DNA from: DAINPP01 sp036743375
GTDB lineage: Bacteria; Thermotogota; Thermotogae; MWEM01
Assembly (NCBI GenBank): GCA_036743375.1
Contig: DAINPP010000002.1
Span: 76,820 to 140,819, forward strand
Length of the DNA stretch: 64,000 nucleotides
Direction: 5' to 3'
Shown: positions 1 through 9,419 of the stretch, in pieces
Position numbering within the stretch: position 1 is the first letter of the stretch
Layout of the letters: the number at the start of each line of letters is the position of its first letter
Made by a program: the position numbers and the translations under genes
The notes under the pieces: model-generated
Databases searched by the model: none
Told to the model about the DNA's origin: nothing
The model's input: the letters and a program-made list of their open reading frames with translations, nothing else

Positions 1-776
1 GTCAAAACGGTGATGACTGAGAGTTCCAGTGAAGTCCATCCAAGTAGTCCCATCGTCCAAAGTGCCCCAATTCCCGCGGGAAGGATAGATAAAAAAGTAC
101 TTTTCATATTCCCAAGCTTCCACCTGAAGATGATCAGGAGGAAAAAAAGGGCAAACGGCGGAATGATGAAGATGATCTGAAGGATGTACGTAAGGATAGA
201 GGACTGAAGATAATAATCCCCAGAATTGTAATAATCAAGTCCGCTGCCGGAAACATAATCGAGTACCTTTTGAGCCACTTCCTCATTTTTTTCAGGAACA
301 GGAGAAACGATGAAGAGGCCATAGTCCCCGTCAGCTTCACGATACAGGGCTTTCAGACTACCCAGTTCGTCGATGTAGTTCATAATCGTCTGAGCATTCG
401 AATCATCTATCTCTTCTATGGGTTTCGTTCCAAATCCCGATGGAATCATTGGAGGAACCGGACCACTCACAAATTTAACCCCTTCTATATCGTTAAGGGC
501 CCCTTGTATCTCAAAGAATTCCCTTAGCATCCCCGTTGTGTCCGCCGCCGATGACCGTATGAGAAAGACAAGCTGCTCGCTACTGCCAAAATCCGCTATC
601 ATCTCTTCATAGGCGTTCATGGCCTTTGAATGTTCCGGCATAAACAGGGTAAAATCGGTATTTATCCTTATCCTGAAAATCCCTACCAGTGAAAGAATGT
701 TTATCAGTACGAATATTACGATGAAGGACTTTCTTCTCCGGCTGATCAACTCAACAAAGTTGTCATAAAATTTCAT
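1..776 (-). CDS. MMPL/RND-family exporter, N-terminal part (truncated by window edge)
   Basis: The reading frame is open from an ATG at 776 to base 1, giving about 258 codons with no stop, so only the N-terminus is present. A short cytoplasmic start (MKFYDNFVELISRRRKS) is followed by a first membrane helix at about residues 18-36. The next residues read INTDFTLFMPEHS, the typical entry into the large extracytoplasmic loop of MMPL/RND (Patched-like) exporters. A second cluster of helices begins near residue 205. An AAAGGAG ribosome site lies about 10 bases before the ATG. Such proteins use the proton-motive force to move lipids or hydrophobic compounds; the substrate cannot be told. The divergently oriented AraC-type gene upstream reads in the same direction and could control it. 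Confidence 0.85.
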   Translation of the reverse strand, partial: MKFYDNFVELISRRRKSFIVIFVLINILSLVGIFRIRINTDFTLFMPEHSKAMNAYEEMIADFGSSEQLVFLIRSSAADTTGMLREFFEIQGALNDIEGVKFVSGPVPPMIPSGFGTKPIEEIDDSNAQTIMNYIDELGSLKALYREADGDYGLFIVSPVPEKNEEVAQKVLDYVSGSGLDYYNSGDYYLQSSILTYILQIIFIIPPFALFFLLIIFRWKLGNMKSTFLSILPAGIGALWTMGLLGWTSLELSVITVL

Positions 777-915
777 AGGCGTTCTCTCCTTTGTATAAAT
801 TCTGTTCTGAAATGGATTGATCTTCAAATCCGCTCTTTTCACCAAAATAATGTTCCTTATGGCGGAACTTTCAACGATCAGTCATCCCAAGGCAATCATA
901 CAGAATTATTGACGA

Positions 916-1659
916 TTACGCTTCTAAAAAACTGCTGTCTTTGATCATCTCGCTCATCGGCAGTCCCGTGAGTTTCCGGCACGTGTCCGCAAGATGAGAA
1001 GCACTGTAAAAACCGGATTCCACAGCGGCCTCCGTTATACTCTTTCCCCGATAAAGCAACTCATAGGCCTTCTTAACCCTGATCAGCACCAAATAACTTT
1101 TCAAAGGAATCCCGGTTTCTTCCTTAAAGAGATGTGACAAACGACTTTCTGACAGAAACAGACTCTTCGACAAATCACCCGTCGTACTTTTAAGATGTGA
1201 AAATCGGTTGATTTCATCCAACAGGGTTCTGATTCTGTCATCCATCCCCTTCACCTCAAAGTTTTCAATCCCGAGAAAACCGGACAATTGTTTGCAAAAC
1301 AGGGTAAATGAAGTATTGTCCGGTGTCTCCAGAAAGGGATCAAACAGATCATCATTACCACTCAGATCAATGATTCCATACCCGTTCTCTTTTATAAACA
1401 AATCGTGAAGTCTTTCCGCAAGTACCGTGGTAGAATCGATACAAGCTATAAAAATCCGTACATCTGTCCCGTAAAACGCATGGGGAATATTTGAATCTAC
1501 CACCACACAATTGCCGATCACCCGCTGATCATTCACCGACAGGTGGGTTCTCCTCCTATGAGTGTAGAACAAATGGAGCATCTGATGCTTATGCTCATAG
1601 ACGCTGATAGCATCAGCCACGATAGCAATCATGCTTTTAGACCAGAATACTTTCTTCAC
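916..1659 (-). CDS. AraC family transcriptional regulator
   Basis: The protein is 247 aa from the preferred GTG start at 1659, which has AAAGGA seven bases upstream. An in-frame start at 1704 would add 15 residues but has no comparable site. The N-terminal half looks like a cupin-type AraC sensor domain (the EHKHQMLHLFY stretch). The C-terminal 90 residues hold the two helix-turn-helix units: LSESRLSHLFKEETG, then ITEAAVESGFYSASHLADTCRKLTG. The effector is unknown. The gene points toward the MMPL exporter 140 bases downstream on the same strand and is divergent from the response regulator at 1862. Control of the exporter is an inference from position only. Confidence 0.85.
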   Translation of the reverse strand: MKKVFWSKSMIAIVADAISVYEHKHQMLHLFYTHRRRTHLSVNDQRVIGNCVVVDSNIPHAFYGTDVRIFIACIDSTTVLAERLHDLFIKENGYGIIDLSGNDDLFDPFLETPDNTSFTLFCKQLSGFLGIENFEVKGMDDRIRTLLDEINRFSHLKSTTGDLSKSLFLSESRLSHLFKEETGIPLKSYLVLIRVKKAYELLYRGKSITEAAVESGFYSASHLADTCRKLTGLPMSEMIKDSSFLEA

Positions 1660-1728
1660 CGTATCATCCTTTTTATAAAAACAATTAAGAAATCGCCAGA
1701 TCATTTAAACGGCCTTCTTATGGACTTT

Positions 1729-1737
1729 AGTATAACA
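1729..1737 (-). promoter_or_regulatory. extended -10 promoter of the AraC gene
   Basis: Read on the minus strand the site is TGTTATACT, an extended -10 (TGnTATACT), about 70 bases before the GTG start. No good -35 is seen, as is usual for extended -10 promoters. TGGAC and GTCCA half-sites flank it at 1721-1725 and 1747-1751. Confidence 0.45.
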
Positions 1738-1861
1738 TCTTCTTTTGTCCATCCGATTAAAGACAACGCCGTACCGCTTGAAGTTTCTCATCAACATCAC
1801 AAAATAATCATAATATTCCTTTATAATCGATTGTAAGATAAAAAAGACGGGTGATGAATGG

Positions 1862-2524
1862 ATGAAAAAGAAGATTTTAATTGCGGATGATGAAGACAGA
1901 ATGAGAAGATTGATAAAAGACTTTCTGACAAGGAGTGGTTACGAAGTCATAGAAGCCGCTGACGGGCAAGAGGCATTGGAAAAATTTGAAAGTTCCAAGG
2001 CGGATCTTGCCGTATTGGATGTCATGATGCCGGTTTACGACGGATGGGAAGTCTGTGCCGAGATAAAGGAGATTTCCGAAATTCCGGTCATCATGCTGAC
2101 GGCCCTTGACGGAGAAGATGATGAGATTTTCAGTTTAAAGAACGGAGCGGATGATTATATGCCCAAACCGTTCAGTCCAAAGGTCCTTATAGCGAGAATA
2201 GAAAATCTCCTGAAACGAAATGCGGACGAAGAAGAGGTCGTGGAGATTGAAGGTGTTAAAATAGAGGTGAACGCGAGAAGAGTGTTTCTCGGCGATGAAG
2301 AGATTCCGCTCAGCCCAAAGGAATTCGAACTGCTTATCTACCTGTATCAGAATTGCGAAAAGGCCTTAAAAAGGGATAAGATTCTCAACGAAGTCTGGGG
2401 GTACGATTACTTTGGTGATCCAAGAACCGTTGACACACATATCAAGAGCATCAGAAAGAAGCTTGAACCATTGAAAGATCATATAAATACCGTCAGGGGA
2501 GTGGGTTACCGATTCGATATATAA
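1862..2524 (+). CDS. OmpR/PhoB-family response regulator
   Basis: The protein is 220 aa, the normal length. The receiver domain (1-115) has acidic pocket D9/D10, phospho-acceptor D53 in VLDVMMP, T80 and K102 in the MPKPF motif, so it should be phosphorylatable. The C-terminal winged helix (about 125-220) has the usual LSPKEFELLIYL start and ends TVRGVGYRFDI. A TATAAT at 1822-1827 and a GGGTGATGA ribosome site precede the ATG. It is followed directly by its histidine kinase. The target genes are unknown. Confidence 0.95.
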   Translation: MKKKILIADDEDRMRRLIKDFLTRSGYEVIEAADGQEALEKFESSKADLAVLDVMMPVYDGWEVCAEIKEISEIPVIMLTALDGEDDEIFSLKNGADDYMPKPFSPKVLIARIENLLKRNADEEEVVEIEGVKIEVNARRVFLGDEEIPLSPKEFELLIYLYQNCEKALKRDKILNEVWGYDYFGDPRTVDTHIKSIRKKLEPLKDHINTVRGVGYRFDI

Positions 2525-2553
2525 ACAGACACAAGAGATCTATATTCTTCAAA

Positions 2554-4005
2554 TTGTTCTATGAGATCACCATCATCATACTGGCATTCACCCTCCTTTT
2601 CTGGGTTTTCAGCCGTATTTTCATCACAAACTTCTATCTGAGCGATACCAAAAGTGTCATGCTGCAGGAGGCAACGAATATAGATGGGATGTATGATGGT
2701 AATGTTGATAGCATCACCCTCGATCTTCTGAAACTTCAAAGGGATAAGCAGTATCATGCTTATATCTTTAATACCAGTACTGATGAAGTTTTCGATATTT
2801 TTCCCCTCGAAGTACCCGAAAACATTCAAGACAAGTACCCTTCACTGAAGGGGAATAATTACGTCATTCAGCGCTTTTCCGCCAAGATAACGGAAGAACT
2901 TCTCAATAGGCTGAGTCGCGAAAAAATAATCTTCGATACGGCCAAATACGAATTTCTGGAAAGTGATATGCTTGTCCTTTATTATATGCTTGAAAATGAA
3001 GATGTGCTGATCATGGAGGCCCCCCTGTTCTCGATCAATAAAAACTCGGATTCCGCAACCCGATTCATCATGCTCTCGGGCATGCTGCTCTTCATCTTTG
3101 GTATTCAGATCTCATTGATTTATTCGAGAATCTTCACAAGACCCATCAAAAAATTGAAATCTATTGCCGAAAAGATGTCCAAACTGGATTTCAGCGAAAA
3201 ATACACGGAAAAAAGATTTGACGAGATTGGAGAACTCGGAAACAGTATCAACATTCTCTCGGAAGAGCTCGATGGCACCATCCGAAAACTGAAAACCGAA
3301 CTGGAAAAGGAAAAGAGGCTGAAGGAAAAAGAGAAAGAATTTCTTTCAAATATCTCTCATGAACTGAAGACACCGTTGGCCTTAATTCAGGGATACGCCG
3401 AAGGCCTGCAGGAATCGGTTAACGATGATGAGGAAAGCCGGGAGTACTACGCATCGGTCATCGTGGATGAAGCGAGAAGAATGGACAAACTGGTCAAGGA
3501 ACTCCTCATGATCAGTCGGATGGAAAGTGAAAGAGAAACGATCAATCCAATGAAATTCAATATCACGACCATGATAGAAAATATCATCAGAAAGCATAAT
3601 CTTGAATTGAATGAAAGGGGGGTTACCGTTCACTTTGTCGAACAGGCCGTCTTTGTATATGCCGATAAATTCAAGATTTCAGAAGTTGTAGAGAATTTCT
3701 ACACGAACGCCATCAAACATTGTGATTATGAAAAACTGATCATCATCCGGTTTGAGGAAAAGGGCGACCTTCTGAGGGTAAAAGTACAGAACAGCGGAAA
3801 GACCATCCCCGAGGACCAGCTTGACAAGATCTGGGATAAATTCTATAAGGTAGATTTTGCCAGAAAACGAAATTCAGGCGGAACGGGAATTGGACTCTAT
3901 GTGGTTTCGAAGATTCAGCAGCTTCATGAACAACAATACGGTGCGTCGAACACATCAGAAGGCGTTGAATTTTGGTTTGATATAAAACTTTCCGATGATG
4001 ATTAA
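2554..4005 (+). CDS. membrane sensor histidine kinase (HAMP, HisKA, HATPase)
   Basis: This is the partner kinase of the preceding regulator, about 483 aa. There is a first membrane helix at about 4-22, an extracytoplasmic sensor region of about 145 residues, a second helix near 170-190, then HAMP, an H-box with H269 in ISHELKTP, an N-box with N385, an F-box (KIWDKFYKVD) and the GTGIGLY G-box. The start is uncertain. TTG at 2554 has no ribosome site, and the frame stays open upstream through INRHKRSIFFK, which looks like a genuine kinase N-terminus. An AGGGGAG motif at about 2494-2500 inside the regulator gene would then serve a rare ATT or ATA start overlapping the regulator stop. Confidence 0.93.
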   Translation: MFYEITIIILAFTLLFWVFSRIFITNFYLSDTKSVMLQEATNIDGMYDGNVDSITLDLLKLQRDKQYHAYIFNTSTDEVFDIFPLEVPENIQDKYPSLKGNNYVIQRFSAKITEELLNRLSREKIIFDTAKYEFLESDMLVLYYMLENEDVLIMEAPLFSINKNSDSATRFIMLSGMLLFIFGIQISLIYSRIFTRPIKKLKSIAEKMSKLDFSEKYTEKRFDEIGELGNSINILSEELDGTIRKLKTELEKEKRLKEKEKEFLSNISHELKTPLALIQGYAEGLQESVNDDEESREYYASVIVDEARRMDKLVKELLMISRMESERETINPMKFNITTMIENIIRKHNLELNERGVTVHFVEQAVFVYADKFKISEVVENFYTNAIKHCDYEKLIIIRFEEKGDLLRVKVQNSGKTIPEDQLDKIWDKFYKVDFARKRNSGGTGIGLYVVSKIQQLHEQQYGASNTSEGVEFWFDIKLSDDD

Positions 4006-4040
4006 AAATTGTATTTATAATAGAAAATAATTTAAATTGA

Positions 4041-4079
4041 GATAAAAAAATCCACTGTTTAAAAGTGGATTTTTTTATC
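4041..4079. terminator. bidirectional rho-independent terminator
   Basis: AAAAAAATCCAC and GTGGATTTTTTT form a stem around a short AT loop, with A and T runs on either side. It ends the two-component operon. Confidence 0.8.
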
Positions 4080-4310
4080 TCATAGCTTATACCCCATGAC
4101 TTCCCCTTTCTTCCCCCTGAAAGCGTTTGCCACAACGAGAACGCCTGAACATTCTTTAACAAATAAACAAGAACAGCTGAATAATTAAAACAAACTCCCG
4201 AAAAAACAACTCCCGTAAGTGATTTCCGAAAAACATTTTCTGATACATGCAAAAAAAGAACCGAGAAATCAATATTATAAATTTTAATATGAATAATTTT
4301 AATTATAAAC

Positions 4311-4339
4311 TTGACATTTTTTAATTGATAGTGTATATT
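4311..4339 (+). promoter_or_regulatory. strong sigma-70-type promoter of the MFS gene
   Basis: TTGACA (4311-4316), a 17-base spacer and TATATT (4334-4339). Transcription would start near 4346, leaving a short leader before the ATG at 4383. Confidence 0.7.
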
Positions 4340-4382
4340 ACTACCGAAACAGAAAAATTATTATCATTTGGTGGTGAATCAC

Positions 4383-5654
4383 ATGGAACACGAGAAGAGA
4401 AATTTCTGGCTACTGGTATTCGGAAGAATGGTATCCTTGATAGGTTCGGGAATACAGCAGGTAGCTATTCCACTTTATATCCTGGATTTAACCGGATCGG
4501 GGACCATAATGGGGACGTTTGTCCTGCTGACAAACCTGCCGAGAATCGTATTCGGACCCTTTGCAGGCGTTCTCGGAGACCGATTCAACAGAAAAAGAAT
4601 CATGGTCTACATGGATCTCGCAAGAGGCGCTGTCATTCTGATCATGGCTCTTCTCGCAAGGATGGGTTCACTCGAAATCGTAGGACTGATGATCATGCAG
4701 GTCCTGATCTCCACATTCGACATCACCTTTGACCCGGCAACCGGTGCAATGATAGCGGATATCATTCCGTCTGAAAAACTCAATCGGGCAAATTCGATAC
4801 TGCAGGGTGTGAACAGCGCCTGTTATATTGTCGGACCTGCACTTGGCGGTATCCTGTACGCAATAATCGGAATTGAAGCGGTATTTCTGGCAAATGGGAT
4901 TTCCTTTATCCTCTCTGGGATCACGGAAATGTTCATCGTTTACAAACAGACAACCGAAAGAAAAAAAATCTCTGTTAAAAGCACCTTTACCGATATAAAG
5001 GATGGCTTTGTCTATCTCGCGTCCATTCCGGGGCTGATTATGCTGCTGACATTCGCCATGCTGTCAAATTTTCTTTACAGTGGAATATTCAGCGTTGTGC
5101 TGCCATTCTTCACAAGAGAAGTAGTAGGGTTCTCAGCACAGCAATACGGCTATCTTGAAACAACCTGGGTAATAGGGATTCTCATAGGAAATATCATACT
5201 CGGGGCCTTCCTCGCAAAGAAAAAGGCGACCTCACTCTTTAAAACGGGAATAATGGCAGAAGCATTCCTGTTCATGATCTTTACGGCAATCGTATTCCCG
5301 CAGCTGACCGCCTTCTTTGGCGGTAATTCCTGGACTTATTTCTTCATCATAGCCATATTATTTATTTCCATGGGCATCTTTAACGCGCTGGTAAACACCC
5401 CCATGCTGACCATGTTCCAGAAAAAGGTAGAAAGTACTTACAGATCAAGAGTCTTTTCGGTCATTTCCGTACTGGCACAACTGATCACACCGATTGGAGC
5501 CTTCCTGTACGGACTAGGACTCGACCGATTTGAAACGCATCATCTGATCCTTTTTGCAGGCGGTGCAAATCTCATCATTACCGTTGCCTTCCTGTTTATA
5601 GGGATGACAAAGGCTCTGGAAGACAAGGAAGAATTACAAACGGCTACAAAGTGA
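4383..5654 (+). CDS. MFS transporter, putative drug or macrolide-type exporter
   Basis: The protein is 423 aa with about 12 membrane helices. It has the MFS motif A region between helices 2 and 3 (GVLGDRFNRKRIM) and a pattern similar to the MFS_3/enterobactin exporter-like families (MefA, TetR-like exporters). It begins MEHEKRNFWLLVFGRMVSLIGSGIQQVAIPLY in overall pattern. The ATG at 4383 is chosen because GGTGGTGA lies just upstream; an in-frame GTG at 4368 has no such site. It is a single-gene unit with its own promoter and terminator. The substrate is not predictable. Confidence 0.9.
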   Translation: MEHEKRNFWLLVFGRMVSLIGSGIQQVAIPLYILDLTGSGTIMGTFVLLTNLPRIVFGPFAGVLGDRFNRKRIMVYMDLARGAVILIMALLARMGSLEIVGLMIMQVLISTFDITFDPATGAMIADIIPSEKLNRANSILQGVNSACYIVGPALGGILYAIIGIEAVFLANGISFILSGITEMFIVYKQTTERKKISVKSTFTDIKDGFVYLASIPGLIMLLTFAMLSNFLYSGIFSVVLPFFTREVVGFSAQQYGYLETTWVIGILIGNIILGAFLAKKKATSLFKTGIMAEAFLFMIFTAIVFPQLTAFFGGNSWTYFFIIAILFISMGIFNALVNTPMLTMFQKKVESTYRSRVFSVISVLAQLITPIGAFLYGLGLDRFETHHLILFAGGANLIITVAFLFIGMTKALEDKEELQTATK

Positions 5655-5685
5655 AACAAAACTCTCATAATAAAATGTTTATCCT

Positions 5686-5718
5686 GCGGTGTGTTCAAAA
5701 GGACACACCGCCTTTTTT
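5686..5718 (+). terminator. rho-independent terminator of the MFS gene
   Basis: GCGGTGTGT pairs with ACACACCGC and is followed by CTTTTTT. It sits between the convergent MFS and oxidoreductase genes. Confidence 0.85.
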
Positions 5719-5719
5719 C

Positions 5720-6691
5720 TCATATTGAAATGATGACATTTCCCGTTTTATGACCCTTTCCCACATATCTGAACGCTTCCACAATATCTTGAAGTTCATA
5801 TCTCTTATCCACCACTTCTTCGATAGCCCCACTTTCTGCCATCTCATTCAATCGTTCAAGGATCTGTCTCTTCTCAGGATTCTTCTTTAATCCGGTTGCA
5901 GCAAACAACGCCTGTTTCCCTTTATATTTTGATCTGAAAAGCCTATGCATCAGGATATCAGGAGTTGGAAAGGTCGTCATATAAACTCCATTCTCTTTCA
6001 AGTTTTTTTTACATTTTGCAAAGGAAGATTTTGCCGCAACATCAAATATCACATCATATTTTCCGTTACCCCTTGTAATATCCGTTTTCGTATAATCAAT
6101 CACATGAACTGCTCCGAGACTTCTCACAAGTTCAATATGCTTCGTACTGCATACGCCTGTCACTTCGGCACCGAAATAGTTCGATAGTTGAACCGCATGA
6201 CTGCCAACTGAACCGGAAGCGCCGATAATCATTATTTTCTGGTCTTTTTTTATATCGATAAGTCCCTTCAGGAAACCATATGCCGTTAATCCGCCATCAC
6301 AGATCCCCGCCGCCGTACCATATTGCAACCGATCAGGTTTCTTGACGATGGCTGAATTCTCACCGATACAGATGTATTCCGCATAAGCTCCGAGTTTCAT
6401 CCCGGCAGAGCCGTAAACCCGGTCACCCGGTTTAAATCCGGTCACGTTAGAACCAGTTTTTTCCACTATGCCGCCAAAAATCTCTCCCGGAATCTTTTTT
6501 CTCGGTCTTATCAGCCCGGTAAAGACCCTTGATACAACCGGACTGCCTTTCCCAAAAACACAGTCCGTTGGTGTGACAACCGCCTCCTTCACCCTGATCA
6601 GAACTTGTTCATCCGTGGGTTCAGGTCTTTTAACATCCATCACCTTAAGGACTTCCGGACCTCCATAACTCGTTAAGACTGCCGCTCTCAT
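5720..6691 (-). CDS. zinc-free medium-chain NAD(P)H oxidoreductase (quinone oxidoreductase-like)
   Basis: The protein is 323 aa, typical of the quinone oxidoreductase/zeta-crystallin branch of the medium-chain dehydrogenases. There is an N-terminal GroES-like fold (MRAAVLTSYGGPEVLKV) and a nucleotide-binding motif IIGASGSVGSHAVQLS near residue 145. The Cys cluster of zinc-containing alcohol dehydrogenases is missing. The start codon overlaps the stop of the 74-aa gene upstream (ATGA), so the two are translated together; the ribosome site AGGAGG lies inside the end of that gene. It probably reduces an enone, quinone or aldehyde, but the substrate is unknown. Confidence 0.9.
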   Translation of the reverse strand: MRAAVLTSYGGPEVLKVMDVKRPEPTDEQVLIRVKEAVVTPTDCVFGKGSPVVSRVFTGLIRPRKKIPGEIFGGIVEKTGSNVTGFKPGDRVYGSAGMKLGAYAEYICIGENSAIVKKPDRLQYGTAAGICDGGLTAYGFLKGLIDIKKDQKIMIIGASGSVGSHAVQLSNYFGAEVTGVCSTKHIELVRSLGAVHVIDYTKTDITRGNGKYDVIFDVAAKSSFAKCKKNLKENGVYMTTFPTPDILMHRLFRSKYKGKQALFAATGLKKNPEKRQILERLNEMAESGAIEEVVDKRYELQDIVEAFRYVGKGHKTGNVIISI

Positions 6692-6912
6692 ATGTATCCT
6701 CCTCTCTTTCCAACGTTCTCTTCCCGATTAACTGAAAGCAGACAGATTCCCCTTTCCTGTAAACGCTTCAGTATTCCAAACAACGCTGCCTGATCCTGAA
6801 TCTCTCCCCGTATTTCCGTAATCCCCTTCTCCTCATGGGTTACATCAAAATCCTCAAGCCAGAAGGCATTCGCTTTATCGAGATGTCCCCTGACTTTTAT
6901 CACGTAGAGCAT
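6688..6912 (-). CDS. conserved 74-aa protein of the LuxR/oxidoreductase neighbourhood, unknown function
   Basis: A small soluble protein with a GGAGAGGAGG ribosome site directly before its ATG. Recognisable blocks are IKVRGHLD, FWLEDFDVTHEEKG, EIRGEIQDQAALFGIL and GICLLSVNRE. From memory I associate this pattern (GxLD, W-x-x-F, DQAALxGxL, LSVN) with a family of short uncharacterised proteins that often lie beside LuxR-type regulators and medium-chain oxidoreductases; I could not verify this. It has no catalytic signature, signal peptide or membrane segment. It overlaps the oxidoreductase gene by four bases and is likely co-expressed with it, so an accessory or sensor role is possible. Confidence 0.75.
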   Translation of the reverse strand: MLYVIKVRGHLDKANAFWLEDFDVTHEEKGITEIRGEIQDQAALFGILKRLQERGICLLSVNREENVGKRGGYI

Positions 6913-6970
6913 TTTCCTCCTCTCCCTTCGATTGTTAAAAAAAGTCTACCGCTTACAACTTGAGGATATC

Positions 6971-6999
6971 AAAAAAAAGTACCTGTAAACAGGTACTTT
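6971..6999 (-). terminator. rho-independent terminator after the MalT/LuxR gene
   Basis: On the minus strand, AAGTACCTG-TTTA-CAGGTACTT is followed by a run of T. It separates the regulator transcript from the 74-aa/oxidoreductase unit, so the latter needs its own start, perhaps one controlled by the regulator. Confidence 0.8.
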
Positions 7000-7034
7000 A
7001 GTACTGTATTTGAGTATTGTATTTCCGGAAATTA

Positions 7035-9401
7035 TCAGAGGAGACCAAGTTCTCTCGCCTTATTCACGGCCATCACCCTTGATTTGACATGCAGTTTGGC
7101 GAAGATATTCTGATTGTATCCCTTGACGGTACTGAGTGCAAGATAAAGCCTCTCAGAAATCTGTTTATTGCTCAATCCCCGAGAGATAAGTTTTAAGATC
7201 TCCAGTTCACGGCGGGTCAGCGGTTCTATCAAGTCTTGATTTTTCCGGAATTTCAAAGAGCCCTGTTCTGAAAAGGCTTTTAGAAAATCCGCCATCTCTT
7301 CATCACTCTCTGAAATGGCTTCTGCCATCTCGTACTCACCTTTAAGGATATAATTCCTTATCTTCAATTCTCTGATGCTCCACACATCCGGTATCGGGTT
7401 CGGGAAATACAATTCATCGGCTTTCTTCAACGACGACAGGGCCTCGTCATAGTTTCCGTTTTCCGATTCGATCAACGAGTTCATCGTATACCATTTGTGT
7501 TTCCAGTCGGGAAGAGAAGAACACTCACCACTCTTTTTACTTTCCAGGAGGTATTGCTGAGCCGCTTCAAACTCGCGTTTCATGTAGCTGATCCTGCTCA
7601 GGATGAGGTATAATGAGGCATTCAGAAGTTTCAGCAAAGCACTTTCACTTGTTCTTTCAAGCGTATCCAAACATAGCTGTTCCGCAGTCTTCATCTTTCC
7701 AAGTTCAATCAGCAGTTCCGCGTTGACAACCTGGACTGAAAGTTCGGCGAATTTCTGATTAACCCGTCTGAAATCATCTGTTGCCTCATGAATCTTTTGA
7801 TAGGCCTTTTTCAGTTCTCCGTTTCGCCATAGTGAAAAACCAAGCAGCATATTGATCACACCTCTTCGATGAAAGTTCATTCCATGATATTCTTTCAAAG
7901 CCTTCTCGGCATAAGCCCCACTCTGTTTCTCATCTCCCGTAGAGGCATAATAATACGCCCAGGCACTCGCTATCGTTGAGGGAAGCATCTCAAACTGCTC
8001 AAGATCTGAAACCTTGATTTCTGCCGAAGTGGAAGGACCATCCTTCTTTTCCCTGTATTCCTCATACATCTCCAATGCCGCTGTCAGTCTTTCTTTCACA
8101 CCATAAAAATCTCCCGTATCCAGTTTTGCCCAGGCGTATCCGGTATTTAAAACAGGACGATTCAGGATATACCGTTCCGGAATCTGCTTTACCAATTCCA
8201 ACCAGCTATCCGTTTGGAGTGTCATATCCATCTTGGCCCATTCAAGTTCCGCCATCTCCCCGGTTAGTTCATAATCTTCGGCTAAAATGGCCTGTCTGAT
8301 GGCCTGCGGAATGAATCCATTTTCCCTGTACCAGAGACAAACTCTTTCATGCATATTTTTCAATTCAGACTTATCCCTTTCTGACATGCTTATTAACCTT
8401 TGCCTGAGCATCTCAGAGAACAGATGATGATACCGGTACCATCTTCTTTCATTATCCAGTTCAAACAGAAAGACATTCGATTTATACAGCTTCTCAAGCA
8501 TCATTTGAGAATAACCGGCCTGAACATTAAGCAACCTATCACACAATGAACCACAGAGATTTTCCAGAATCGAAGTTTTTAAGAGAAAATCAACGACATC
8601 CCCTGAAAGATTTTCCAGCACTTCTTCAAGCAGATAATCCATGATAAACACATTACTTTCAGTAAATCCCTCGATAAATCCCCTTTGATCCGCCTGATCT
8701 CTCAAAGAGATGGCTGATAGCTGAAGACCGGATATCCACCCTTCCGTTCGTGTTTCAAGTCTCTTAATCAGCTCCGGGGAGAGTTCTATCCCCATCGTAT
8801 CGGAGAAAAAGTGTTCCGATTCCTCATGATTGAAGCGCAACGCTTCCGCCCTTATCTCTATCATTTCATTTCCGGCTCTCATTTTGGAAAGGGGAAAATC
8901 AGGATCCTCTCTCGTGATGATAATCATCTGTAGATTTGGAGGTCGATTCTCAAGGAGAAATCGCATGAAGGAGACAATCTCCGGATTACTGATCAGGTGA
9001 AAATCATCGAGTACGAGTAGGATGTTTTCTGAAAATGAGAAGATTTCATTGACTATTGTACTGCTTATAAAATCAAGTTTTGTAGGACCAAGGGAGTAGA
9101 TCAGTTCTTCTGCATCCGGCATGAAGTCCCCGAACACCCTTTTAAGTGCTTCGGTAAAATAGAGTAGAAACCGTTTCAGTTCATCATCACTTTTTTCAAG
9201 AGACAGCCAGGCAGGGGATAATCCACTGTCCTGAATAATCTGACAAGCCACTGTTGTCTTCCCAAAGCCCGCAGGTGCGGATATCAGGATCAATTTCTTA
9301 TCTGTCGAATCTCTTACACGATGAAGAATTCTCCTCCTGCTTATCGATTTCAGATTCCGGACCGGAACCGTCAGTTTGGTCTGTAATATTGGAATAGTCA
9401 T
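7035..9401 (-). CDS. MalT-like LuxR family ATP-dependent transcriptional regulator (LAL)
   Basis: The protein is 788 aa. The N-terminal NTPase domain has the P-loop SAPAGFGKTTVA at about residue 39 and a Walker B-like LLVLDDFH near 130. A long helical TPR-like middle region (about 340-710) is followed by a C-terminal LuxR helix-turn-helix (LTRRELEILKLISRGLSNKQI, then LALSTVKGYNQNIFAKL). This is the MalT/STAND architecture, in which an inducer and ATP drive oligomerisation and promoter activation. The start has GAGGTG nine bases upstream. The alpha/beta hydrolase gene lies only 18 bases upstream on the same strand, so the two are probably one transcript. The inducer is unknown. Confidence 0.93.
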   Translation of the reverse strand: MTIPILQTKLTVPVRNLKSISRRRILHRVRDSTDKKLILISAPAGFGKTTVACQIIQDSGLSPAWLSLEKSDDELKRFLLYFTEALKRVFGDFMPDAEELIYSLGPTKLDFISSTIVNEIFSFSENILLVLDDFHLISNPEIVSFMRFLLENRPPNLQMIIITREDPDFPLSKMRAGNEMIEIRAEALRFNHEESEHFFSDTMGIELSPELIKRLETRTEGWISGLQLSAISLRDQADQRGFIEGFTESNVFIMDYLLEEVLENLSGDVVDFLLKTSILENLCGSLCDRLLNVQAGYSQMMLEKLYKSNVFLFELDNERRWYRYHHLFSEMLRQRLISMSERDKSELKNMHERVCLWYRENGFIPQAIRQAILAEDYELTGEMAELEWAKMDMTLQTDSWLELVKQIPERYILNRPVLNTGYAWAKLDTGDFYGVKERLTAALEMYEEYREKKDGPSTSAEIKVSDLEQFEMLPSTIASAWAYYYASTGDEKQSGAYAEKALKEYHGMNFHRRGVINMLLGFSLWRNGELKKAYQKIHEATDDFRRVNQKFAELSVQVVNAELLIELGKMKTAEQLCLDTLERTSESALLKLLNASLYLILSRISYMKREFEAAQQYLLESKKSGECSSLPDWKHKWYTMNSLIESENGNYDEALSSLKKADELYFPNPIPDVWSIRELKIRNYILKGEYEMAEAISESDEEMADFLKAFSEQGSLKFRKNQDLIEPLTRRELEILKLISRGLSNKQISERLYLALSTVKGYNQNIFAKLHVKSRVMAVNKARELGLL

Positions 9402-9419
9402 CCCTGCACCTCAACTGTT

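Larger units (their letters stand above)
4006..4382. other. 377-base intergenic region with terminator and promoter
   Basis: This region contains the kinase terminator (4041-4079) and the MFS promoter (4311-4339). The AT-rich stretch between them has no convincing gene. A 169-codon minus-strand frame crosses it but is antisense to the kinase end and has no ribosome site. Confidence 0.6.

Noticed and set aside
4006..4382. A possible small gene between the kinase and MFS genes
   Set aside because: Only AT-rich non-coding sequence, a terminator and a promoter are present; no frame with a ribosome site.
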